A stretch of 64,000 nt of DNA from Clusia tigrina (taxonomy: Eukaryota; Arthropoda; Insecta; Diptera; Clusiidae). The translations under genes and the position numbers were made by a program. The stretch lies in assembly GCA_920105625.2 (NCBI GenBank), contig OV050032.1:97324542-97388541 (forward strand). The letters are read 5' to 3'. Of this stretch, positions 24,080 through 36,113 are shown in pieces (position 1 is the first letter of the stretch; every line of letters starts with the position of its first letter). Under the pieces are notes generated by a model, which saw only the letters and a list, made by a program, of their open reading frames with translations, was not told where the DNA came from and did no database searches.

Positions 24080-27000
24080 CGCTCAAAGCTATGCTACCCT
24101 TGAGTCCCAAATCAAACACTGATAAAACTTCAAACGCCCCTAACTTCTTTACGGTACGTCCTACACCTACTAATGTTGGCAACATTCAAATGCTTGTAAC
24201 TATTTACTCGAGCGTCATTAAACCTTGAAATTTTGTAACAATAAAGTACCCGAGCCTCTTGTCAATTTAAGTTATCGCTCAAAGCTATGCTTCCCTTGAG
24301 TCCCAAATCAAACACTGATAAAACTTCAAACGCCCCTAACTTCTTTACGGTACGTCCTACACTTACTAAAGTTGGCAACATTCAAATGCTTGTAACTTTT
24401 TACTGGAGCGTCATAAAACCTTGAAATTTTGTAACAATAAAGTACCCGAGCCTCTTGTCAATTTAAGCCATCGCTCAAAGCTATGCTACCCTTGAGTCCC
24501 AAATCAAACACTGATAAAACTTCAAACGCCCGTAACTTCTTTACGGGACGTCCTTTACCTATCAAAGTTGGCAACATACAAATGCTTGTAACTTTTTACT
24601 GGAGCGTCATAACACCTTGAAATTTTGTAACAATAAAGTACCCGAGCCTCTTGTCAATTTATGCTACCCTTGAGTCCCAAATCAAACACTGATAAAACTT
24701 CAAACGCCCCTAACTTCTTTACGGTACGTCCTACACCTATCAAAGTTGGCAACATTCAAATGCTTCTAACTTTTTACTGGAGCGTCATAAAACCTTGAAA
24801 TTTTGTAACAATAAAGTACTCGAGCCTCTTTTCAATTTAAGCCATCGCTTAAAGCTATGCTACCCTAGAGTCCCAAATCAAACACTGATAAAACTTCAAA
24901 CGCCCCTAACTTCTTTACGGTACATCCTACACCTATCAAAGTTTGCAACATACAAATGCTTGTAACTTTTTACTCGAGCGTCATTAAACCTGGAAATTTT
25001 GTAACAATAAAGTACCCGAGCCTCTTGTCAAATTAAGTTATCGCTCAAAGCTATGCTACCCTTGAGTCCCAAATCAAACACTGATTAAACTTCAAACGCC
25101 CCTAACTTCTTTACGGTACATCCTCAACCTATCAAAATTTGCAACATACAAATGCTTGTAACTTTTTACTCGAGCGTCATTAAACCTTGAAATTTTGTAA
25201 CAATAAAATACCCAAGCCTCTTGTCAATTTAAGCCATCGCTCAAAGCTATGCTACCTTAGAGTCCCAAATCAAACACTGATAAAACTTCAAACGCCCCTA
25301 ACTTCTTTACGGTACATCCTACACCAATCAAAGTTTGCAACATACAAATGCTTGTAACTTTTTACTGGAGCGTCATAAAACCTTGAAATTTTGTAACAAT
25401 AAAGTACCCGAGCCTCTTGTCAATTTAAGTTATCGCTCAAAGCTATGCTACCCTTGAGTCCCAAATCAAACACTGATAAAACTTCAAACGCCCCTAACTT
25501 CTTTACGGTACGTCCTACACCTACTAAAGTTGGCAACATTCAAATGCTTGTAACTTTTTACTGGAGCGTCATAAAACCTTGAAATTTTGTAACAATAAAG
25601 TACCCGAGCCTCTTGTCAATTTAAGCCATCGCTCAAAGCTATGCTACCCTTGAGTCCCAAATCAAACACTGATAAAACTTCAAACGCCCCTAACTTCTTT
25701 ACGGTACGTCCTACACCTATCAAAGTTGGCAACATACAAATGCTTGTAACTTTTTCTGGAGCGTCATAACACCTTGAAATTTTGTAACAATAAAGTACCC
25801 GAGCCTCTTGTCAATTTATGCTACCCTTGAGTCCCAAATCAAACACTGATAAAACTTCAAACGCCCCTAACTTCTTTACGGTACGTCCTACACCTATCAA
25901 AGTTGGCAACATTCAAATGCTTCTAACTTTTTACTGGAGCGTCATAAAACCTTGAAATTTTGTAACAATAAAGTACTCGAGCCTTTTTTCAATTTAAGCC
26001 ATCGCTCAAAACTATGCTACCCTAGAGTCCCAAATCAAACACTGATAAAACTTCAAACGCCCCTAACTTCTTTACGGTACATCCTACACCTATCAAAGTT
26101 TGCAACATACAAATGCTTGTAACTTTTTACTGGAGCGTCATAAAACCTTGAAATTTTGTAACAATAAAGTACTCGAGCCTCTTTTCAATTTAAGCCATCG
26201 CTCAAAGCTATGCTACCCTAGAGTCCCAAATCAAACACTGATAAAACTTCAAACGCCCCTAACTTCTTTACGGTACATCCTACTCCTATCAAAGTTTGCA
26301 ACATACAAATGCTTGTAACTTTTTACTCGAGCGTCATTAAACCTTGAAATTTTGTAACAATAAAGTACCCGAGCCTCTTGTCAATTTAAGTTATCGCTCA
26401 AAGCTATGCTACCCTTGAGTCCCAAATCAAACACTGATTAAACTTCAAACGCCCCTAACTTCTTTACGGTACGTCCTACACCTATCAAAGTTGGCAACAT
26501 TCAAATGCTTGTAACTTTTTACTGGAGCGTCATAAAACCTTGAAATTTTGTAACAATAAAGTACCCGAGCCTCTTGTCAATTTAAGCTATCGCTCAAAGC
26601 TATGCTACCCTTGAGTCCCAAATCAAACACTGATAAAACTTCAAACGCCCCTAACTTCTTTACGGTACGTCCTACACTTATCAAAGTTTGCAACATACAA
26701 ATGCTTGTAACTTTTTACTGGAGCGTCATAAAACCTTGAAATTTTGTAACAATAAAGTACTCGAGCCTCTTGTCAATTTAAGCCATCGCTCAAAGCTATG
26801 CTTCCTTAGAGTCCCAAATCAAACACTGATAAAACTTCAAACGCCCCTAACTTCTTTACGGTACATCCTACACCTATCAAAGTTTGCAACATACAAATGC
26901 TTGTAACTTTTTACTGGAGCGTTATAAAACCTTGAAATTTTGTAACAATAAAGTACCCGAGCCTCTTGTCAATTTAAGCCATCGCTCAAAGCTATGCTAC

Positions 27001-27333
27001 CCATGAGTCCCAAATCAAACACTGATAAAACTTCAAACGCCCCTAACTTCTTTACGGTACGTCCTACACCTATCAAAGTTGGCAACATACAAATGCTTGT
27101 AACTTTTTACTGGAGCGTCATAACACCTTGAAATTTTGTAACAATAAAGTACCCGAGCCTCTTGTCAATTTATGCTACCCTTGAGTCCCAAATCAAACAC
27201 TGATAAAACTTCAAACGCCCCTAACTTCTTTACGGTACGTCCTACACCTATCAAAGTTGGCAACATTCAAATGCTTCTAACTTTTTACTGGAGCGTCATA
27301 AAACCTTGAAATTTTGTAACAATAAAGTACTCG
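24080..27333 (+). repeat. 3,278-bp higher-order repeat, copy 1
   Basis: This is the first of three consecutive copies. The unit holds 17 monomers: 17 x 196 less three 18-bp deletions gives 3,278. Markers in order: gtaactatttactcgag (24197), gcttccc, the hairpin variant, cgcttaaagc, acctggaaattt, cctcaacctatcaaaattt, tacccaagcc, caccaatcaaag, tttttctggag (one base lost, about 25752), gccttttttc, catcctactcc and cttccttagag. Copy 1 lacks the one-base insertion that copies 2 and 3 carry, so its spacing to copy 2 is 3,277 at the tatttactcg marker. The left edge is set where the match to copy 2 begins (24076-24080). Confidence 0.92.
24529..24547 (+). repeat. Hairpin-forming monomer variant, copy 7
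   Basis: Same 7-bp inverted repeat, in the first 3,278-bp higher-order unit. Confidence 0.85.
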
Positions 27334-30300
27334 AGCCTCTTGTCAATTTAAGCCATCGCTCAAAGCTATGCTACCCTTGAGTCCCAAATCAAACACTGAT
27401 AAAACTTCAAACGCCCCTAACTTCTTTACGGTACGTCCTACACCTACTAATGTTGGCAACATTCAAATGCTTGTAACTATTTACTCGAGCGTCATTAAAC
27501 CTTGAAATTTTGTAACAATAAAGTACCCGAGCCTCTTGTCAATTTAAGTTATCGCTCAAAGCTATGCTTCCCTTGAGTCCCAAATCAAACACTGATAAAA
27601 CTTCAAACGCCCCTAACTTCTTTACGGTACGTCCTACCACTTACTAAAGTTGGCAACATTCAAATGCTTGTAACTTTTTACTGGAGCGTCATAAAACCTT
27701 GAAATTTTGTAACAATAAAGTACCCGAGCCTCTTGTCAATTTAAGCCATCGCTCAAAGCTATGCTACCCTTGAGTCCCAAATCAAACACTGATAAAACTT
27801 CAAACGCCCGTAACTTCTTTACGGGACGTCCTTTACCTATCAAAGTTGGCAACATACAAATGCTTGTAACTTTTTACTGGAGCGTCATAACACCTTGAAA
27901 TTTTGTAACAATAAAGTACCCGAGCCTCTTGTCAATTTATGCTACCCTTGAGTCCTAAATCAAACACTGATAAAACTTCAAACGCCCCTAACTTCTTTAC
28001 GGTACGTCCTACACCTATCAAAGTTGGCAACATTCAAATGCTTCTAACTTTTTACTGGAGCGTCATAAAACCTTGAAATTTTGTAACAATAAAGTACTCG
28101 AGCCTCTTTTCAATTTAAGCCATCGCTTAAAGCTATGCTATCCTAGAGTCCCAAATCAAACACTGATAAAACTTCAAACGCCCCTAACTTCTTTACGGTA
28201 CATCCTACACCTATCAAAGTTTGCAACATACAAATGCTTGTAACTTTTTACTCGAGCGTCATTAAACCTGGAAATTTTGTAACAATAAAGTACCCGAGCC
28301 TCTTGTCAAATTAAGTTATCGCTCAAAGCTATGCTACCCTTGAGTCCCAAATCAAACACTGATTAAACTTCAAACGCCCCTAACTTCTTTACGGTACATC
28401 CTCAACCTATCAAAATTTGCAACATACAAATGCTTGTAACTTTTTACTCGAGCGTCATTAAACCTTGAAATTTTGTAACAATAAAGTACCCAAGCCTCTT
28501 GTCAATTTAAGCCATCGCTCAAAGCTATGCTACCTTAGAGTCCCAAATCAAACACTGATAAAACTTCAAACGCCCCTAACTTCTTTACGGTACATCCTAC
28601 ACCAATCAAAGTTTGCAACATACAAATGCTTGTAACTTTTTACTGGAGCGTCATAAAACCTTGAAATTTTGTAACAATAAAGTACCCGAGCCTCTTGTCA
28701 ATTTAAGTTATCGCTCAAAGCTATGCTACCCTTGAGTCCCAAATCAAACACTGATAAAACTTCAAACGCCCCTAACTTCTTTACGGTACGTCCTACACCT
28801 ACTAAAGTTGGCAACATTCAAATGCTTGTAACTTTTTACTGGAGCGTCATAAAACCTTGAAATTTTGTAACAATAAAGTACCCGAGCCTCTTGTCAATTT
28901 AAGCCATCGCTCAAAGCTATGCTACCCTTGAGTCCCAAATCAAACACTGATAAAACTTCAAACGCCCCTAACTTCTTTACGGTACGTCCTACACCTATCA
29001 AAGTTGGCAACATACAAATGCTTGTAACTTTTTCTGGAGCGTCATAACACCTTGAAATTTTGTAACAATAAAGTACCCGAGCCTCTTGTCAATTTATGCT
29101 ACCCTTGAGTCCCAAATCAAACACTGATAAAACTTCAAACGCCCCTAACTTCTTTACGGTACGTCCTACACCTATCAAAGTTGGCAACATTCAAATGATT
29201 CTAACTTTTTACTGGAGCGTCATAAAACCTTGAAATTTTGTAACAATAAAGTACTCGAGCCTTTTTTCAATTTAAGCCATCGCTCAAAACTATGCTACCC
29301 TAGAGTCCCAAATCAAACACTGATAAAACTTCAAACGCCCCTAACTTCTTTACGGTACATCCTACACCTATCAAAGTTTGCAACATACAAATGCTTGTAA
29401 CTTTTTACTGGAGCGTCATAAAACCTTGAAATTTTGTAACAATAAAGTACTCGAGCCTCTTTTCAATTTAAGCCATCGCTCAAAGCTATGCTACCCTAGA
29501 GTCCCAAATCAAACACTGATAAAACTTCAAACGCCCCTAACTTCTTTACGGTACATCCTACTCCTATCAAAGTTTGCAACATACAAATGCTTGTAACTTT
29601 TTACTCGAGCGTCATTAAACCTTGAAATTTTGTAACAATAAAGTACCCGAGCCTCTTGTCAATTTAAGTTATCGCTCAAAGCTATGCTACCCTTGAGTCC
29701 CAAATCAAACACTGATTAAACTTCAAACGCCCCTAACTTCTTTACGGTACGTCCTACACCTATCAAAGTTGGCAACATTCAAATGCTTGTAACTTTTTAC
29801 TGGAGCGTCATAAAACCTTGAAATTTTGTAACAATAAAGTACTCGAGCCTCTTGTCAATTTAAGCCATCGCTCAAAGCTATGCTACCCTTGAGTCCCAAA
29901 TCAAACACTGATAAAACTTCAAACGCCCCTAACTTCTTTACGGTACGTCCTACACTTATCAAAGTTTGCAACATACAAATGCTTGTAACTTTTTACTGGA
30001 GCGTCATAAAACCTTGAAATTTTGTAACAATAAAGTACTCGAGCCTCTTGTCAATTTAAGCCATCGCTCAAAGCTATGCTTCCTTAGAGTCCCAAATCAA
30101 ACACTGATAAAACTTCAAACGCCCCTAACTTCTTTACGGTACATCCTACACCTATCAAAGTTTGCAACATACAAATGCTTGTAACTTTTTACTGGAGCGT
30201 TATAAAACCTTGAAATTTTGTAACAATAAAGTACCCGAGCCTCTTGTCAATTTAAGCCATCGCTCAAAGCTATGCTACCCATGAGTCCCAAATCAAACAC

Positions 30301-30611
30301 TGATAAAACTTCAAACGCCCCTAACTTCTTTACGGTACGTCCTACACCTATCAAAGTTGGCAACATACAAATGCTTGTAACTTTTTACTGGAGCGTCATA
30401 ACACCTTGAAATTTTGTAACAATAAAGTACCCGAGCCTCTTGTCAATTTATGCTACCCTTGAGTCCCAAATCAAACACTGATAAAACTTCAAACGCCCCT
30501 AACTTCTTTACGGTACGTCCTACACCTATCAAAGTTGGCAACATTCAAATGCTTCTAACTTTTTACTGGAGCGTCATAAAACCTTGAAATTTTGTAACAA
30601 TAAAGTACTCG
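27334..30611 (+). repeat. 3,278-bp higher-order repeat, copy 2
   Basis: It has the same order of 17 monomers as copy 1, with tatttactcg at 27478 and the one-base-shortened tttttctggag near 29029. It carries cctaccactt near 27631 (one base inserted) and gctatcctagag near 28139, both absent from copy 1 and present in copy 3. A private change is aaatgattctaac near 29.20 kb. Confidence 0.93.
27807..27825 (+). repeat. Hairpin-forming monomer variant, copy 8
   Basis: Same 7-bp inverted repeat, 3,278 bp after copy 7, in the second higher-order unit. Confidence 0.85.
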
Positions 30612-33600
30612 AGCCTCTTGTCAATTTAAGCCATCGCTCAAAGCTATGCTACCCTTGAGTCCCAAATCAAACACTGATAAAACTTCAAACGCCCCTAACT
30701 TCTTTACGGTACGTCCTACACCTACTAATGTTGGCAACATTCAAATGCTTGTAACTATTTACTCGAGCGTCATTAAACCTTGAAATTTTGTAACAATAAA
30801 GTACCCGAGCCTCTTGTCAATTTAAGTTATCGCTCAAAGCTATGCTTCCCTTGAGTCCCAAATCAAACACTGATAAAACTTCAAACGCCCCTAACTTCTT
30901 TACGGTACGTCCTACCACTTACTAAAGTTGGCAACATTCAAATGCTTGTAACTTTTTACTGGAGCGTCATAAAACCTTGAAATTTTGTAACAATAAAGTA
31001 CCCGAGCCTCTTGTCAATTTAAGCCATCGCTCAAAGCTATGCTACCCTTGAGTCCCAAATCAAACACTGATAAAACTTCAAACGCCCGTAACTTCTTTAC
31101 GGGACGTCCTTTACCTATCAAAGTTGGCAACATACAAATGCTTGTAACTTTTTACTGGAGCGTCATAACACCTTGAAATTTTGTAACAATAAAGTACCCG
31201 AGCCTCTTGTCAATTTATGCTACCCTTGAGTCCCAAATCAAACACTGATAAAACTTCAAACGCCCCTAACTTCTTTACGGTACGTCCTACACCTATCAAA
31301 GTTGGCAACATTCAAATGCTTCTAACTTTTTACTGGAGCGTCATAAAACCTTGAAATTTTGTAACAATAAAGTACTCGAGCCTCTTTTCAATTTAAGCCA
31401 TCGCTTAAAGCTATGCTATCCTAGAGTCCCAAATCAAACACTGATAAAACTTCAAACGCCCCTAACTTCTTTACGGTACATCCTACACCTATCAAAGTTT
31501 GCAACATACAAATGCTTGTAACTTTTTACTCGAGCGTCATTAAACCTGGAAATTTTGTAACAATAAAGTACCCGAGCCTCTTGTCAAATTAAGTTATCGC
31601 TCAAAGCTATGCTACCCTTGAGTCCCAAATCAAACACTGATTAAACTTCAAACGCCCCTAACTTCTTTACGGTACATCCTCAACCTATCAAAATTTGCAA
31701 CATACAAATGCTTGTAACTTTTTACTCGAGCGTCATTAAACCTTGAAATTTTGTAACAATAAAGTACCCAAGCCTCTTGTCAATTTAAGCCATCGCTCAA
31801 AGCTATGCTACCTTAGAGTCCCAAATCAAACACTGATAAAACTTCAAACGCCCCTAACTTCTTTACGGTACATCCTACACCAATCAAAGTTTGCAACATA
31901 CAAATGCTTGTAACTTTTTACTGGAGCGTCATAAAACCTTGAAATTTTGTAACAATAAAGTACCCGAGCCTCTTGTCAATTTAAGTTATCGCTCAAAGCT
32001 ATGCTACCCTTGAGTCCCAAATCAAACACTGATAAAACTTCAAACGCCCCTAACTTCTTTACGGTACGTCCTACACCTACTAAAGTTGGCAACATTCAAA
32101 TGCTTGTAACTTTTTACTGGAGCGTCATAAAACCTTGAAATTTTGTAACAATAAAGTACCCGAGCCTCTTGTCAATTTAAGCCATCGCTCAAAGCTATGC
32201 TACCCTTGAGTCCCAAATCAAACACTGATAAAACTTCAAACGCCCCTAACTTCTTTACGGTACGTCCTACACCTATCAAAGTTGGCAACATACAAATGCT
32301 TGTAACTTTTTCTGGAGCGTCATAACACCTTGAAATTTTGTAACAATAAAGTACCCGAGCCTCTTGTCAATTTATGCTACCCTTGAGTCCCAAATCAAAC
32401 ACTGATAAAACTTCAAACGCCCCTAACTTCTTTACGGTACGTCCTACACCTATCAAAGTTGGCAACATTCAAATGCTTCTAACTTTTTACTGGAGCGTCA
32501 TAAAACCTTGAAATTTTGTAACAATAAAGTACTCGAGCCTTTTTTCAATTTAAGCCATCGCTCAAAACTATGCTACCCTAGAGTCCCAAATCAAACACTG
32601 ATAAAACTTCAAACGCCCCTAACTTCTTTACGGTACATCCTACACCTATCAAAGTTTGCAACATACAAATGCTTGTAACTTTTTACTGGAGCGTCATAAA
32701 ACATTGAAATTTTGTAACAATAAAGTACTCGAGCCTCTTTTCAATTTAAGCCATCGCTCAAAGCTATGCTACCCTAGAGTCCCAAATCAAACACTGATAA
32801 AACTTCAAACGCCCCTAACTTCTTTACGGTACATCCTACTCCTATCAAAGTTTGCAACATACAAATGCTTGTAACTTTTTACTCGAGCGTCATTAAACCT
32901 TGAAATTTTGTAACAATAAAGTACCCGAGCCTCTTGTCAATTTAAGTTATCGCTCAAAGCTATGCTACCCTTGAGTCCCAAATCAAACACTGATTAAACT
33001 TCAAACGCCCCTAACTTCTTTACGGTACGTCCTACACCTATCAAAGTTGGCAACATTCAAATGCTTGTAACTTTTTACTGGAGCGTCATAAAACCTTGAA
33101 ATTTTGTAACAATAAAATACCCGAGCCTCTTGTCAATTTAAGCCATCGCTCAAAGCTATGCTACCCTTGAGTCCCAAATCAAACACTGATAAAACTTCAA
33201 ACGCCCCTAACTTCTTTACGGTACGTCCTACACTTATCAAAGTTTGCAACATACAAATGCTTGTAACTTTTTACTGGAGCGTCATAAAACCTTGAAATTT
33301 TGTAACAATAAAGTACTCGAGCCTCTTGTCAATTTAAGCCATCGCTCAAAGCTATGCTTCCTTAGAGTCCCAAATCAAACACTGATAAAACTTCAAACGC
33401 CCCTAACTTCTTTACGGTACATCCTACACCTATCAAAGTTTGCAACATACAAATGCTTGTAACTTTTTACTGGAGCGTTATAAAACCTTGAAATTTTGTA
33501 ACAATAAAGTACCCGAGCCTCTTGTCAATTTAAGCCATCGCTCAAAGCTATGCTACCCATGAGTCCCAAATCAAACACTGATAAAACTTCAAACGCCCCT

Positions 33601-33893
33601 AACTTCTTTACGGTACGTCCTACACCTATCAAAGTTGGCAACATACAAATGCTTGTAACTTTTTACTGGAGCGTCATAACACCTTGAAATTTTGTAACAA
33701 TAAAGTACCCGAGCCTCTTGTCAATTTATGCTACCCTTGAGTCCCAAATCAAACACTGATAAAACTTCAAACGCCCCTAACTTCTTTACGGTACGTCCTA
33801 CACCTATCAAAGTTGGCAACATTCAAATGCTTCTAACTTTTTACTGGAGCGTCATAAAACCTTGAAATTTTGTAACAATAAAGTACTCGAGCC
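30612..33893 (+). repeat. 3,278-bp higher-order repeat, copy 3
   Basis: The tatttactcg marker is at 30756, exactly 3,278 after copy 2. The copy shares cctaccactt (about 30912) and gctatcctagag with copy 2. Private changes include aaaacattgaaa near 32.70 kb and aataaaatacccg near 33.11 kb. The match to the start of the next expected copy stops near 33893, where gccttttttcaa replaces gcctcttgtcaa. Confidence 0.92.
31085..31103 (+). repeat. Hairpin-forming monomer variant, copy 9
   Basis: Same 7-bp inverted repeat, 3,278 bp after copy 8. This is the last one seen; none was found to the right of 31.1 kb. Confidence 0.85.
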
Positions 33894-36113
33894 TTTTTTC
33901 AATTTAAGCCATCGCTCAAAGCTATGCTACCCTAGAGTCCCAAATCAAACACTGATAAAACTTCAAACGCCCCTAACTTCTTTACGGTACATCCTACACC
34001 TATCAAAGTTTGCAACATACAAATGCTTGTAACTTTTTACTGGAGCGTCATAAAACCTTGAAATTTTGTAACAATAAAGTACTCGAGCCTCTTGTCAATT
34101 TAAGCCATCGCTCAAAGCTATGCTACCTTAGAGTCCCAAATCAAACACTGATAAAACTTCAAACGCCCCTAACTTCTTTACGGTACATCCTACACCTATC
34201 AAAGTTTGCAACATACAAATGCTTGTAACTTTTTACTGGAGCGTCATAAAACCTTGAAATTTTGTAACAATAAAGTACCCGAGCCTCTTGTCAATTTATG
34301 CTACCCTTGAGTCCCAAATCAAACATTGATAAAACTTCAAACGCCCCTAACTTCTTTACGGTACATCCTACACCTATCACAGTTTGCAACATACAAATAC
34401 TTGTAACTTTTTACTGGAGTGTCATAAAACCTTGAAATTTTGTAACAATAAAGTACCCAGCCTCTTGTCAATTTAAGCCATCGCTCAAAGCTATGCTACC
34501 TTAGAGTCCCAAATCAAACACTGATAAAACTTCAAACGCCCCTAACTTCTTTACGGTACATCCTACACCTATCACAGTTTGCAACATACAAATACTTGTA
34601 ACTTTTTACTGGAGTGTCATAAAACCTTGAAATTTTGTAACAATAAAGTACCCAGCCTCTTGTCAATTTAAGTTATCGCTCAAAGCTATGCTACCCTTGA
34701 GTCCCAAATCAAACACTGATAAAACTTCAAACGCCCCTAACTTATTTACGGTACGTCCTACACCTATCAAAGTTGGCAACATACAAATGCTTGTAACTTT
34801 TTACTGGAGCGTCATAAAACCTTGAAATTTTGTAACAATAAAGTACCCGAGCCTCTTGTCAATTTATGCTACCCTTGAGTCCCAAATCAAACATTGATAA
34901 AACTTCAAACGCCCCTAACTTCTTTACGGTACGTCCTACACCTATCAAAGTTGGCAACATTCAAATGCTTCTAACTTTTTACTGGAGCGTCATAAAACCT
35001 TGAAATTTTGTAACAATAAAGTACTCGAGCCTCTTTTCAATTTAAGCCATCGCTCAAAGTTATGCTACCCTAGAGTCCCAAATCAAACACTGATAAAACT
35101 TCAAACGCCCCTAACTTCTTTACGGTACATCCTACACCTATCAAAGTTTGCAACATACAAATGCTTGTAACTTTTTACTCGAGCGTCATTAAACCTTGAA
35201 ATTTTGTAACAATAAAGTACTCGAGCCTCTTGTCAATATAAGCCATTGCTCAAAGCTATGCTACCTTAGAGTCCCAAATCAAACACTGATAGAACTTCAA
35301 ACGCCCCTAACTTCTTTACGGTACATCCTACACCTATCAAAGTTTGCAACAAACAAATGCTTGTAACTTTTTACTCGAGCGTCATTAAACCTTGAAATTT
35401 TGTAACAATAAAGTACCCGACCCTCTTGTCAATTTAAGTTATCGCTCAAAGCTATGCTACCCTTGAGTCCCAAATCAAACACTGATAAAACTTCAAACGC
35501 CCCTAACTTCTTTACGGTACGTCCTACACCTATCAAAGTTTGCAACATTCAAATGCTTGTAACTTTTTACAGGAGCGTCATAAAACCTTGAAAGTTTGTA
35601 ACAATAAAGTACCCAAGCCTCTTGTCAATTTAAGTTATCGCTCAAAGCTATGCTACCCTTGAGTCCCAAATCAAACACTGATAAAACTTCAAACGCCCCT
35701 AACTTCTTTACGGTATGTCCTACACCTATCAAAGTTGGCAACATTCAAATGCTTGTAACTTTTTACTGGAGCGTCATAAAACCTTGAAATTTGGTAACAA
35801 AAAAGTACTCGAGCCTCTTGTCAATTTAAGCCATCGCTCAAAGCTATGCTACCCTAGAGTCCCAAATCAAACACTGATAAAACTTCAAACGCCCCTAACT
35901 TCTTTACGGTACGTCCTACACCTATCAAAGTTTGTAACATTCAAATGCTTGTAACTTTTTACAGGAGCGTCATAAAACCTTGAAAGTTTGTAACAATAAA
36001 GTACCCAAGCCTCTTGTCAATTTAAGTTATCGCTCAAAGCTATTCTACCCTTGAGTCCCAAATCAAACACTGATAAAACAAAACTTCAAACGCCCCTAAC
36101 TTCTTTACGGTAC
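33894..36113 (+). repeat. Transition monomers, with a 195-bp local duplication
   Basis: About eleven units right of the higher-order array. Two adjacent units share tatcacagtttgc (34376, 34571) and gtacccagcc with one g lost (34453, 34648), offset 195 bp. From about 35.5 kb caggagcgtc with gaaagtttgtaac appears, a form typical of the right half. An extra aaaac (gataaaacaaaactt) is present near 36.07-36.08 kb. Confidence 0.78.
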
